Source: Actinomortierella ambigua (lineage: Eukaryota > Mortierellomycota > Mortierellomycetes > Mortierellales > Mortierellaceae). Taken from it: DNA of 30,932 nt. A program made the translations under genes and the position numbers. Positions 20,001-30,932 of the stretch are shown here, in pieces (the stretch's first letter is position 1; each line of letters opens with the position of its first letter). The notes beneath the pieces were generated by a model. That model did no database searches and was not told the origin of the DNA. It worked only from the letters and a program-made list of their open reading frames with translations. The DNA is taken from positions 1 to 30,932 of the forward strand of contig JAAAJB010000435.1 of assembly GCA_016098155.1 (NCBI GenBank). Direction: 5' to 3'.

Positions 20001-22102
20001 CGAGGTGTCTCCTTTGGAGGAGGCGCGGAAGGTAACGTCTTGTCTCCTGTGGTCTCTGATGGCGCGGCAGCAGGGTCAAGAGGTGTAGTTGGCGCATTTG
20101 GGTCGGTAGTGGTACTAGCCTTGTTGCAGGAGCATGAGCAGGTGATAGCTGGGGACGGCGAAGGCGAGGATTGCGACATCTTAGTCATAAGCTCGGACAA
20201 ATTGACATGCAGCTGCGAAAATGTCGACTGGAGACCCTCGATGGACTTTTGGGTGGACTGGTTTGTCACAGCAATAGCGTCTATGCCCTGGGTCAGGGTC
20301 TTGTCGCGAGCGTCGACCATGCCTCGGAGGGCATCAATCGAGGGAATGTCAATCACTCGGTAGAGCTCCTTGATCTGATTTTCAACCGATTCGAGTCCTT
20401 TGGTGATTGTGGAAGCAAGACCAGTCTTGGCCATGCCCTCCGCACCATTTCCGTCCGTGCCGTTGACCGCATCGACCAGTGAGCCTAGGTTGTTCTTGAT
20501 ATGCTTGGCCTGGAAAATGAGCATCATGGAAAGCGCTATGTCATCAACAAATATTAAGATTAGTGAATGAAGTCTTTTTTAGGGTGAGTTAATTAAGTCT
20601 ACCCCCCAAGATTCCCAGATGACATCTTACCAAGAAACTTGTTGACAAACGCGCGATCAAACGGGAAGCGGTCATCTCGCCGCTTCAAAAACTCGCCATA
20701 CTGTTTCGGCATGTCCTCGAGTGCCTTGACAAGTGAATCCAGCTTAGCACTAGTAGCCTGGAGCTGGTCAGGCGCACTGAGTAGCTCGGCTCGCAAGGCC
20801 TCGATCCGTGGAGTGGCATTTTCATCAACTACACCCAGCACTTGATTGGGGTCATCCGGGAACTCGCCCTGGAACGAAGCCTTGTGAAGTTCTCCGATCA
20901 TTTTCTCGATCTGCGATAGGCGCTCAAGCATCGGAGCCTGTTCTAAATGGCCACCTGTCTGCCCTGTTGTTCCTCGATCGACTGGCTGAGCGACCTCGGA
21001 GCCTGCGGGACTGACGCCTTCGCCGTCGTTGGCCGCCGTGCTCGACGATGGCGAGGTTGGAAGGTCCTTTGTTTGACGATCTATCTCCGCTAAGGCTGGG
21101 CCCAATGAGCCTGTTTGGGTGCCACTGGTAGGAGCGTCGGACCGACCTCGAGACTGACGGGTGCTGACATCAGTGCCTGCTGTTGACGAAGCCCGGGTGC
21201 CATGTTGCTCGATTAGCTTTGCAAGATGCTGGAGCTTCGGTTCAATCGCATCTTTGAACTGGCGATCAATCGCAACCGTGGCGGCATTGGTAAGATGTGT
21301 GGCTCCCTCTGCATGAATGTCCTTAAAGGCTTGAAGCGTCTCTTTGTGCGAAGATCTCACGGCCTCGATCACATCGACATTGTCGGGTTTCTTGATTGCG
21401 GTGCTGTTGGGTTGTGAAATGAGAGAGAGAAAAAAAAAGAAAGAGAGAGAGAGAGAGAGATGGAGGTGAGAGATCAAAATGCTGGGATATCCCTCTCGTG
21501 TCATTCTTTGCGCTCAATAGAGTTAACGCGAGTGGGCGAGCGTAAACCTACCCGTCAGAGGCGATGTGAGTGGTTGAAAGTGGAGGACCAGAGGGACGGC
21601 TGGATCTCCCAATGATGGCATCATGGAGGGGCGCAGGCTTCTCGCCATTAGCAGCAAATACGTGTGTGTTGACTACGCCCCCATGTATGTGTTCAACGAG
21701 TATGTGAGTGGCATTAATGATTTTTTCACCAGAGGGGGTTCTCAGCTGCGACTCAGGGTCTTGTTCAGACGTTGTCGAAGTATGTTGTGGGGGATCATCT
21801 TGGAGGCGACTCGAGGAGGCAGACGCTGTGGCTGCCAGAGATCCTGCACCTGGTGGTGCGGGGGCGAAAGACGAGGATGCGCCGGCAGGACGATTGGCTG
21901 AAGCTGAGCGTGGGTCGTATCTGGAACGTACACTCGCGGTAACTCCGGTTCCTGACCCTGCGCCGAGCGAGGCCGGTGCTCCTCTACCGCCTGTGGATGG
22001 GGGAAGTGGGATGTTTGATGCCGTTGGGCGGGGCTGTGAGCGATTAGCCTGACTGGATGTTGGCGATGTCGGATTGGGAGGGTTGGGGGGAGGTGAAGAC
22101 AT
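17026..22102 (-). CDS. Large coiled-coil protein with Cys-rich patches, family not recognised
   Basis: Four exons (22102-21552, 21403-20631, 20535-17884, 17735-17026) join with matching phases (GG|C, G|CG, G|CT) to 1561 residues. The first about 130 residues are Pro/Ser-rich, followed by a more ordered segment (ATHILVEHIHGG). The central part alternates long amphipathic helices with Ser/Ala/Pro-rich linkers. Clear heptad-type coiled coils lie at about 766-821 (Glu/Lys/Ala-rich) and about 1220-1325, and a short one follows exon 4's start. Three Cys patches stand out: C574-S-C-S-C578, C711-P-S-P-S-C716, and C1408-P-C-I-H-H-K-K-C-Q-H1418, the last with metal-binding character. A globular-looking tail ends at residue 1561. 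There is no signal peptide and no catalytic motif. A cytoskeletal, tether or scaffold role is possible but is inference. The exon 3 acceptor was chosen by phase; a nearer AG at 20512 would break the frame. Confidence 0.82.
17835..17850 (-). repeat. A16 run in intron 3 of the coiled-coil gene
   Basis: A 16-base A run on the plus strand (T on the transcript) lies inside the intron 17883-17736. It is non-coding. Confidence 0.9.
21421..21460 (-). repeat. GA/A simple repeat forming a polypyrimidine tract in intron 1 of the coiled-coil gene
   Basis: On the transcript this is a CT-rich tract just upstream of the acceptor at 21404-21405, an unusually long polypyrimidine tract. Confidence 0.9.
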
Positions 22103-22334
22103 GTTTGAGTTTGTCGGTAAGAATGGAACGAGGTTCTAGAAAATAAGGCCGCCTCTGAGGTCGGCAGTAATCGCTGTCTTTTAACGAACGAGGGTGCTCT
22201 TTCAGAAAAGGTAGTCGAGAGTGGGCTGGTGGCAAAGATTTACTTATGGTGCAACGATGGCACAGTTATACATTGAGAACACAAACCATCCGTCATCTGA
22301 AACATTTCCCCCTGAAAGTAGTCTTTTAATGAGA

Positions 22335-23896
22335 TTAGGCTAACTGTGCAACTTCAGACGCAACATACTTGGATCCCAAGGCACGACGTACATCGGTATC
22401 CTGGCCTTTGTGCAAGACACCAGCCTCGAGCAAGACGCGTGAGCAAGTTAGCAGAGCCTCTTGCTGGACACCAGCACATCCCCCAGATTTCTCGGAAGGA
22501 TACCGCACGCCACTAAACCAGTCTTCAACGTCTTGCTTGTTGTACGACATCTTGTCCTGGACGTACTGAATAGAATGGTTGTAGTTCTTAGGGTCAGTGA
22601 ACTCAGAAGTGGAGCGAGAAAGGACAGACAGAAACTTGGAAATCACGTTTTTAGAGTCTGTGTCGGCTGTAGCTGGAAGGTGTTGTACAGAAGCCGCGAT
22701 CATGAATGCGGGCCAGGGAGGGGTGATTGTATCAACCAATCGAACCTCATTTGTATCATGGTATGGCTAAATTTGGGGGTGAGAGAAAAAGAAAGAGAGA
22801 GAGAGAAAGAGAGAGAGGTTGGAAAATTGCGATCGAAAAAGTAAACAATGACCTTTGAGCCACGAAAGCGAGGAAGAGCCCTCACCTTGGTCGTAAATCG
22901 TTCCCAGAGGAAAGCGTCGGACGAGTTGTCGTTGACCGAGTCGCGCAGGTTGGCAAAGTTATGGAGGACCTTAAACTCGAAGGGAGCCTTGTAGCCCTCA
23001 CCTGCGGGCAGTGCACCTCCCTCGAGCCAACCCTCCTGCTCAGCCAGAACAAAGGGGATGATGTGACTTCCGGATCCAAGTCTTGAGACACCGATGGTGC
23101 CATTCTTCAGAGTTGCTCTGCTTGTGTGGCGGGATTTTTGTCCAACTGAGATAGCCCAGCCTAGAAACAAAGAGAGGAAAAGGCGGAGAAAGTTAGAGCG
23201 GGAGTGTGAGCTTGTGAATCTGAAGCAGACGTCAGGCGGTCCTTCATAATTCCTTCTATCTGCATACATAGGGGCGATTCAACATAAGTGCCGACAATCT
23301 TGTATGCGTCGTGACCCTTGGCGATGCCGGCCAATAGGCCCTCTGTGAGTGCGATCGCAATGTCGAGGGATCCGTCAATAAGTTTTGTGGTCATCTAATC
23401 GGATGCAGCAAAACAGAGAAAAAGGGAGGGGTGAGGTTAGTCATCCTGCGGGCTTGAACAGATGGATGACGAGATCGGTTGGGGAAAAATGTACTGATAT
23501 GCGCATATTGCAGTCAAGAAATGAATGCCATGTGGGGTGAACTTTGTGTCCCTCTTACTGAGAGGGCAGGGGGAAGGGGCAACGAAGTGTTTGTGCTGCG
23601 AGGCTACAGAAAATAGTAAAGTGTCCCACTTTCGTTACCTCGCCTGTGCCTCCAGGGCAGCATACTCGTTCAACAATGATGCCTTCGCGCTCAAAGTAGC
23701 CCAGTTCGACAGCTCTGTGCAGAGGGCTTGAAAAGTGCTCAGGTACTATGGTGAGATAAAATGGCGGAATTTTTTTAATTTGTCAGGGTAAGGGCCAGGG
23801 CCAAGGTCAGGATCAGGGGCAACGGTTATTCATCAGGGGGAGCTCGGTTCACATACCAAAACCAACACGCAGGATAGGCAGGGTAGAGGCAACCAT
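22335..23896 (-). CDS. Fungal periplasmic-binding-protein-like protein (Ca3427 type, PBP2 fold)
   Basis: Five exons (23896-23857, 23745-23639, 23394-23268, 23160-22886, 22766-22335) join in frame to 326 residues. The protein begins LPILRVGF-VPEHFSSPLHRA and continues with LGYFEREGI, CCPGGTGEMTTKLIDGSLDIAIALTE, GTIGVSRLGSGSH and the late TITPPWPAFMIAAS. This matches the type 2 periplasmic binding fold as found in the eukaryotic Ca3427-like family, related to the SsuA/Thi5/NMT1 group. It has no signal peptide, so it is probably cytosolic. Bacterial relatives bind sulfonates, pyrimidines or nitrate; the ligand here is unknown. The last intron has two possible acceptors in frame: 22766, which keeps PYHDTNEV and fits the family better, or a pyrimidine-poor site about 21 nt downstream. 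The gene is divergent from TRS85 across 575 bp. Confidence 0.9.
22780..22818 (-). repeat. GA-rich simple repeat in the last intron of the PBP-like gene
   Basis: GAGAGA and GAAAGA units on the plus strand give a polypyrimidine tract on the transcript, lying just upstream of the acceptor at 22767-22768. Confidence 0.85.
23782..23823 (-). repeat. Imperfect tandem hexamer repeat in intron 1 of the PBP-like gene
   Basis: Seven successive 6-mers on the plus strand read GTCAGG, GTAAGG, GCCAGG, GCCAAG, GTCAGG, ATCAGG, GGCAAC. On the transcript this gives CCTGAC, CCTTAC and CCTGAT units that resemble intron branch sites. It lies inside intron 23856-23746. Confidence 0.8.
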
Positions 23897-24471
23897 GTTT
23901 GATGAGAGGGTGGGAAGGATGGAGGGAGAGTTGAATGTTGTTGGAACGAGAATGGAGATGTGTTGACTGAAGTACTCTCCAACCCAACCCCGAAGGGTCG
24001 GGGTGACTGCCTTCTTCAAGCCGTGCTTGATCCAGATGGATGGGGCGGCTCTTGTTTGATTCGCTGCAAAAGGGAGTCTGGCCCACACACAGACAAGCTA
24101 TGGCTTGCAGATAAGAGCCAAAGAGCGAATGAAGAGCGGGATCAAGCAGGCTGTACAGCAGTATCAGTGTCACAGCTCTACTGCTGTGTGCGAAGTCTTG
24201 GACCTGTCGTCTGTTCCTTGGACTTGCCACCAAATTCGATGCAGTTATGGAGAGGCTCTCTTCCCCTACTACTCCCTCAAAGTGCACCCTCAGTCTTCTT
24301 GACTGTCTGTCCTCTTTCAAAAGCCGTGGTAAAAGTTGGCTCATTTCCCATTACTGTTCGTGGCATTACCCACCAACAACAGCCATCCGCCTCACTCCTA
24401 CACGCTTTACTTTTCTTTGCTAGACTGCTGAATAAGGGTGCCCATCATCTCCTCTTTGACATCTTGGACTT
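23897..24471. promoter_or_regulatory. Divergent promoter region between the PBP-like gene and TRS85/TRAPPC8
   Basis: This 575 bp region separates two start codons facing away from each other, so it must contain both promoters or a shared bidirectional one. I see no clear TATA box. No conserved gene is supported within it, although several short frames are open. Confidence 0.6.
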
Positions 24472-27400
24472 ATGGCGACAAGGCATCTGACCGGCAGAGA
24501 CCTCGTGACACGCGTCTTCAGCCCTCGCGTTGCCATTGTGGCATCGCAAGGCGCTACGGAATTGTGCCAAGCCAACCATCTCCCTTCAGTTGTTGACCTG
24601 TTCAAACCCTTTGGCGACCGCATCGATGGCCGAGGTATCTAGCCGTCTATAGATCACAGAGTCTCCTTTTCGCTTTCAGTCCTTTCATTTTTATTGTATG
24701 CTAACCAAGCAACATCCAAATTCCGCGAAATAGTCATGGTCCATGGCTCGCAAGGATTACCAACGGCGATCGACAACCTTTTCCTTCGGTTCGCAGATAT
24801 CGAGCAGTTGGACGAGCCGGATCACAAAGCTAGGGAACGATGGATGGCCGAGGTGGTCCGGGCACAGGCAACTGTGGAGCCTGGTCCTCATCCTATCAAA
24901 TCCAGAGAGGATATCACACTGGAATATTTGAGCAGTAAGCGAGATTTTACTTGAGCGACGTACTGCAGTTGTCGACTCTGTGGGTGGCCATCTAGATCCT
25001 GAGGTTACTTGTTAATCAACGCCTCCTTCCCACCCCCTTCTTCCTCTTCTACCTTTCAGTGCCTGCCGAGAAACAATTCCCTTGGTACACTGAATACTGT
25101 AATCTTCTGCTATCCACTGGCGGAATCTCGGATCACGAAACTTTTGACCATCCTGTCGCTTGCATCATCGCCATCTCGTCTTTGTCGACGGACCCCATCA
25201 ATGAAATTCACTACCTCACAAACGTGAGTACCCCTCAGGCAGCATTCGACAAAGGTTACATGGATCCTACAACACTCAAGTATTATGTCCTGATTCACGA
25301 CTGCCGCAAGGGAGACCTCACAAAGTATGATCCCGCCGTTGTTTAGAATGAATTGTGACAGCATTTGGCCTTCAATCTTACAGTTTTTTTTTATTCCACC
25401 CCATAGTGCTCTGGAGTTGCTGGAGAAGATGAAGAGGACATTTGGCCTCCATTGTGGTATCTTGAAGATCAACTCTTCAGACCCAGAGACTCCAGGCCAG
25501 GACAAGGCGAGGCATGCACATATCTGGACTAAATCCGTGGCACACTCTAAGCTACTTTCCTTGGGAAGAGCCTCAACTGATTCAACACTGGGATCATCTT
25601 CAGGAGGCCGCGACTCTGTGTCGTCCATCACGTCGGGTTCGGGATCCATCGTCGGTGCTTCCGGTACACTCTCAGACTTGACATTACAGAGGAGCTCCAT
25701 GTCATCGCCTGTATATGGTGGGACAGGCAATAGTTCGCCAACATTTGCACACAGCCAAGTTTATGCGTATCTTGGTGGCGAGGACGATACGGCATCCAAC
25801 ACTACTCTCATCAATCCCAATGCGCTCGATATCCCAGTCTCAAAAAATGTCGATCTGGCATTGGATCTCTTGCTTCACCCAGAGCGATCGGCCGAGCCAT
25901 ATGGCTGCTGTATGAGCAATGAAGACATTTCAGGCATCTCCACCTTCCTGCGCGAGATGGTTGCTCAGAGCATCGTGCCTTACATGGAGCGCAACATCAA
26001 CCACTGGAACGAACAGGTTGCTGTCTCCCGCAGGGGCATCGCAGGACGTTTCCGCCGCTACTTTGGATCGGGCTCCAAGCCTGCAGGATCAGTGATTCAG
26101 CAGCCTGCCTCAAGTACGTCGGGTGGTGGTATCGTCTATCATCATTCATCACCCGAGGCGCATATGCGGAAGCTGGCTGACTGGGCATTTATGCTGAGGG
26201 ACTACAAATTTGCAGCGTCCACATACGACTCTGTCAAGAAGGACTTTTCGTCCGACAAGGCATGGAAGTACTACGGCGGCACGCAAGTAAGGATGATTTT
26301 TCCGCCAATTTCTTTTTCAGTGTCAGTGGGTGTCCATAAGAACAACTCTAACAATTTTCAAAAACATCTGACGCTCACATCTTGCACTTTTTCACAACCA
26401 TAGGAAATGATCGGACTGTGTACGCTCATGTCTGGGCAATTGTTGGGGTCCAAGAACGAGGTGGATTATTACCTGGAGTCGGCGGTTAATTCATACATTC
26501 ACAAAGCACGGTCATCTTTCTACGCCTGCCGTGCCACGATTCTCTACTATGAGCTGCTCAAGCAGAAGCGGATGTACAAGGAGTCGCCCGTTTCTCTCAC
26601 GCGTATGACAGCAGAGGCCTCTGACCTCTCTAATGGTATCCTGCTGGAGCAAGCTGCTTTCTGTTACTTGAAGTCATCACCGCGTCCGCAACTCCGCAAA
26701 TTTGCCTTCCACATGGTGATGGCAGGACATCGCTTCTACAAGGCAGGACAGATTGAGCATGCGTACAGGTGTTACAGGACTGCTGCAGACGTTTACGAGT
26801 CCAAAGGATGGGGCCTCATCGATACGCATGTCAGTTGTGCGCTTGGACGTCAGATGTACCAAATGGGAAAGCCGGACGATGCCCTTGAGTATTACGCCAA
26901 GCTTTTGACCGAGAGTAGACAGTCGCCACAGCAGCAGGCCATTTACATGAGGGAGTTTTTGAACGTGTACAGGGTAAGCTCTCTCACTCATACACAATCA
27001 CAATTTGATCTCAAAACCCCTAACGCCATATGCGTCTGTGAATATTCATCTCGTTTTGTCACCATCGCTTGTTTTGGATGTGATAGGAATATACCAACAA
27101 GATTGAATCTGATCCCCTGCGTGAGACCTTCCCCGACTTTCCCTTGCCTGTTGTATTGGGTCAGACTGCCCGAGTTATTATGTCCACATCGGAGCCAGCG
27201 AATGACCACCACAGCGAACCTTGGTTAGAGCTTGCTGGAGAAACTCAAAAGAACACGAGCGCTTCCCCTGCAGGCGACGAACGCGTTGTGTCGGCTGTCG
27301 GAGGTAATGAGCAACCCTTTAGCTCGTCTTTGTCTTGTCAGTCATGTTTTGTCCTTGGTGGTCCCTAACGACACCTTATTTTTTTTTGTTTCTCCCACCT

Positions 27401-30113
27401 ATACTTAGAACACGTACTGGTGACACTCGACATTAAGAACCCGCTGCAAATCCCATTAATTCTTACTGATATTGTCCTTGGATGCGAGCACAGCACATCA
27501 ACAACGTCCTTCACCGTACCTGTCGACGCAGCCGAGGAAGCACACATGGTCCTCTATGAGCAGCAAAACCCCACGTTCAGTGGCCGGGTTGTGTACACAG
27601 CCTTTGATATTGACCGTGTCGATCGCCTCATCATGGAGCCAGGTGAAACTCGCACTGTAAGAAAGCAATTCGTGGGTTCACAAAAAAAACGCCATCATCA
27701 GACCCACAACGTTTATCCGCTCTAACATCCACTCGTCTATCTTTTCATAGCTTCAATTTGAAGTCTTGCCAAAGCAAGAAGGCCAGATCCGAGTGATGGG
27801 ATTGCATTGTAATGTGGAGGGCCAAGTGCACGCCTACAAGGAAATTGTCAAGCGCGGCAAGCGCCTCAACACTACCAAGGAGCACATGACGTCCAAGATG
27901 TATGCTGAGGACCGATCGCTGAACATCCTTGTTGCGCCTCATATGCCACTGCTGGATGTGGCGTTCCATCAAACGCCCGAGATGATGCTCTCTGGTGAGG
28001 TTTGCCAGCTCATGCTCGAGGTCAAGAATCTGGGCAAGAAGGGTCTCAAAAACTTGGGCGTCCGGTTAAGCCATCCCGGCTTTTTCTGCATCGGTGCGGA
28101 GAAAGATGGCGATCTTGGCCTCTACAGTAGGTCACTAATATCGTTCTGGATTTATTTTTGGTTCCTGTACGATTTCCTTGCATTCAGCCTGACCCTTGCG
28201 CCTTTTTTTTGTTGTTGGTTTTCGTAGAATCTGCCTTGGGAGTATCTGGCCAGGAGTCCATTCCTGTAGACAATTCATTGCAGGATATGAAATCACAGAC
28301 AGTCCCTCTCGAGAGTGGAGTTTTGAATCCTGGCGAAAGGTCCATGATCCCAGTCTGGCTGCGCGGTGACAAAATTGGTCGCCACCAATTCCTCTTCCTT
28401 TTCACATACGAATCAGAGCAGACAGGAACGGCAATGCGGTCTAGAACCCTACGACATGCAATTGCGACCCAAGTGTTGCCATCGCTCAAGATCAATGCCT
28501 TCACGCGCCCAAGTACCAAAGGGCTGAACGAGTTTATTCTCGGCATTGAAGTATGTCACCGAGCGAAATGTGTTTTAGCACCGTTGATTGGTTTGTTTTT
28601 GCAATGGTTCTCACCATTATGATGTGTTCTGTTCTTTCACTATAGACTGAGAATTTGCAGACGGTGGCCGAATTTGAGTTTCTCCAGATCTCGTCACTCA
28701 GCCCTGGGTGGATCATTGAGACCGTGGATAAATCGGCGTAAGTTCTCATAGCATAGCATTTTTTTTTTCAGAGGATCACTGCAGTAGACTTGTCGTATGG
28801 TTTCTCACACTGCCTTTATTTCATATTGATTTTCATAGTGACACCGATGACAATCTTCTCATTTCTCCGCGACAGACCACTTTCACCTACTATCGCATTC
28901 GGAAAGATCCAGCGCTTGTACCACCAGCAGTTTCACCAGAGGTGTTTATGGCCAAGGCACTGGAAAAGCTAGTTCTTGGACAAGAACGACTCAAGGATAC
29001 ACCGCCTCCCCTGGACCTCCAAGCATGTCATCTCGCTACGGTAGGATCTCGTGTACTGTTGATATTTGTTAATGCTATGTTGGAAGGCTTTGTCGATCTG
29101 ACTTTTTCGTCCGTGGACTCCACTTTTTTTCCCTTTTGTTTTTGTAGAGGGACTCACACATTCAAATGTCATCCCCAGTTCTTCGCTACCTCTCACAAGC
29201 ATCGCGTCTTGGGTGGCGCCATGGAGCTTTAGCGGCCCAATTCTCTATGATCCCGAGCACCGTTGAACGAAAGCACCTGTTCACAGTCTATGGCACTAAC
29301 GACATTGATCTGGCTCTATTCTGGAATATTCCCAAGCTGAATCGGCGTGGTCATCACTACATTATCGGCATCAACTTGGGTGTCCAGCAGAACCCGTACC
29401 AGCCCATGCCCGCGGCCAACTCCGTGAGCTATGGTGCGGCATTGGGCGAGGATGACGACGAGGACGATGACGACGAGGAGAAGGTGGCAGCACGTCGCGC
29501 GCTGTATGACCAGACCATGCGCGAGCAAGTGGCGTTGGTGAAGGCACTGACCAACAACCCCCATTTCCGGGATGAGAGTCCGGTCAAGATCCTGTTGCGG
29601 TCGGCGGACGTGGTGGCGCATGGGTCGTACGCGACAAGCAGACTGTGCCACACCCCTGTGCGCGTCTTGGTCAAGAACTGTTCGTGGAACAAGCACATTG
29701 AGTTTACGCTCGAGATGCTGTCGTCCGAGGACCCCATGGTGCCCCACCCTCGTGGCACCGCAGCTGGTACTGGTGGAGGTGGCGCTCTTCCAGCCATAAG
29801 CTCCACCACTAACCCTCATGTGAATGCACAGCCGTTCTTTTGGTCGGGCCCGACCATCACCACCTCGTACCTCGAACCCTTGCAGGAGACGGAGGTGGTC
29901 GTGTTGGCGTGCTTCACTGCGTTTGGTGTCTACGATATTAACCGCTGGCGGCTGTCAGTGCAGGTGGTGAAGCCGATGAGAAAGAAGAGGAGGAACACAA
30001 AAAAGGGTGCAGATGCCGATGAGGACAGCCTTCAACCACCGGCGTTGCCTCAGAGCATTGGCAAAGGGTTCATGCAGATGCCAAACCTCGCACACTACAT
30101 CCAGGTGTCGTAG
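24472..30113 (+). CDS. TRS85: TRAPP complex subunit Trs85/TRAPPC8
   Basis: Twelve exons (24472-24634, 24734-24934, 25060-25324, 25407-26286, 26404-26973, 27087-27303, 27409-27656, 27751-28126, 28228-28550, 28646-28737, 28839-29040, 29148-30113) join in frame to 1500 residues (human TRAPPC8 about 1435). Matches to TRAPPC8 run along the whole protein: VVDLFKPFGDR, TLKYYVLIHDC, LRDYKFAASTYDSVKKDF, LLEQAAFCYL, KFAFHMVMAGHRFYKAGQIEHAYRCY, and in the C-terminal half TLDIKNPLQIPLILTDIVL, MPLLDVAFHQTP and PVWLRGDKIGRHQFLFLF. Trs85 defines TRAPPIII, the exchange-factor complex for Ypt1/Rab1 in autophagy and Golgi traffic. An acidic Asp/Glu run lies at residues about 1278-1290, and a Gly/Ser-rich loop in exon 12. 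The exon 2 acceptor at 24733 was chosen for its spacing from the GCTAAC branch site and for similarity (RVMVHGSQG). Confidence 0.96.
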
Positions 30114-30135
30114 AGGAAGAAAAAGAGCGAAAAAA

Positions 30136-30141
30136 AATAAA
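30136..30141 (+). terminator. Poly(A) signal AATAAA of TRS85
   Basis: A perfect AATAAA begins 23 nt after the TRS85 stop codon within an A-rich stretch, a normal place for a cleavage and polyadenylation signal. Confidence 0.6.
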
Positions 30142-30747
30142 TTAGTAAAAATTTCGTAGGCGTGAGAGCACCACCGCCAAGGTTCATGTAGTTAGGGATG
30201 GTCGGCTAAAACAGAAGGCTCAAAAGTCAAGGACATGTACGTCGAGACCAACGAGGTATTGGTCCTAAAAAAGAATTGGCGGATGAGGCGGGCCGGAAAG
30301 TCGCAGACAACATCGACCGAGCGGTCAGAGTCTGCTATAAGACGACTCATTCCTCATGCTTACAGGCACGTCCATTCCACAGCTTCATTAGTGTTGGGTG
30401 ATGCCTACTCGTTTCGTCTTTTGAGCAACCAGGTAGGATCCTGACTTGCTGTAGTTCAATTCGTACCTGTGCTTCAGCCGAGTCATCCGCCTGCACGTTG
30501 CCAGCCATGTTCCAAGAGATGCTAGTCCATATGCGAGATCCTGAGGAACAGCCCTGCCAGAAGGAAGGACCGTACTTTCCATCAAAACGACAAGACCAGC
30601 TCCTCTTTCTCGCTGCATAAAGATCAACATAGATAGGATACCGACCCACGAGTCTCATTTCCGACAAACGACTCACAGGTTCAGCACACTATTCTCGAGA
30701 GGACGTACAAAAATAGACAAAGAGAAGAACACATGAGGAAAAGAGTC

Positions 30748-30753
30748 TTTATT
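30748..30753 (-). terminator. Possible minus-strand AATAAA poly(A) signal
   Basis: TTTATT on the plus strand is AATAAA on the minus strand. It may belong to a gene whose coding part lies beyond the right edge or within the last about 180 bp. No such coding part is identified. Confidence 0.3.
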
Positions 30754-30932
30754 GTCATTGTTATTTTGTCAAAAGCAAGAGCAGAGCCATGCCTATGTTG
30801 GTGTGTGTCATCCACTTGCGCCGCTCTATCATTGAAAGAGTGAGAGAAAATGGCTTGGGAGCACATTAGTAGTATCAAGTTGTTGTTTGCATTGCCTGTC
30901 ATCCTCGAGCCACCATTGCTCGCTCCTCACAA

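Larger units (their letters stand above)
30114..30932. other. 3' flank of TRS85 and right end of the window, no confident gene
   Basis: After the TRS85 stop come a poly(A) signal and about 800 bp in which I cannot assemble a gene. Between 30350 and 30680 both strands carry protein-like open frames; the minus-strand one includes MRLVGRYPIYVDLYAARKRS and a plausible donor CAG|GTACGA at 30466. An AATAAA on the minus strand at 30753-30748 could end a gene lying to the right. Confidence 0.45.

Noticed and set aside
24635..24709. Earlier TRS85 acceptor after CCAAG
   Set aside because: It lies only a few bases from the GCTAAC branch site, and the extra residues do not fit TRAPPC8; the AG at 24733 is better.
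29316..29819. 167-codon minus-strand frame
   Set aside because: It is antisense to the conserved C-terminal TRAPPC8 exon and has no independent support.

Overview
This window looks like nuclear DNA of a filamentous fungus. It holds nine protein-coding genes that can be assembled into intact multi-exon models with GT-AG introns and matching reading-frame phases (37 introns, all GT-AG). Typical 5' splice sites are GTAAGT, GTATGT or GTACNN. The proteins are clearly fungal or eukaryotic: proteasome Rpn5, SAGA Sgf29, spliceosomal Prp31 and TRAPP Trs85/TRAPPC8. Dense introns, roughly balanced base composition, many (CT)n/(GA)n and homopolymer runs in introns, and acidic or serine-rich low-complexity tracts suggest an early-diverging lineage such as Mortierellomycota/Mucoromycota. 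The lineage is inference only.

Layout. Four genes on the minus strand fill 0.5-11.2 kb: a GAT-domain protein (492-2393), a homeodomain transcription factor (2775-6053), a secretory-pathway protein with Kre9/KNH-like beta domains (6569-8961) and the 26S proteasome lid subunit Rpn5 (9388-11227). A 1.46 kb divergent gap with coding-like but broken sequence separates Rpn5 from SGF29 on the plus strand (12684-14404, nine short exons). SGF29 converges on PRP31 (minus, 14755-16609). Next come a 1561-residue coiled-coil protein of unknown family (minus, 17026-22102) and a fungal periplasmic-binding-protein-like protein of the Ca3427 type (minus, 22335-23896). The latter shares a 575 bp divergent promoter with TRS85/TRAPPC8 (plus, 24472-30113, twelve exons). 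The last 0.8 kb has no confident gene.

The genes are not an operon or pathway cluster. They cover unrelated housekeeping jobs (protein turnover, chromatin acetylation, splicing, Golgi/autophagy traffic) interspersed with less characterised genes. I see no mobile element, CRISPR array, rRNA or convincing tRNA. The most unusual items are the large coiled-coil protein with three Cys-rich patches, the GAT protein with no VHS domain, the poly-lysine secretory protein, a 22-T run next to a PRP31 5' splice site, a hexamer repeat carrying branch-site-like motifs in an intron, and the coding-like relic between RPN5 and SGF29.
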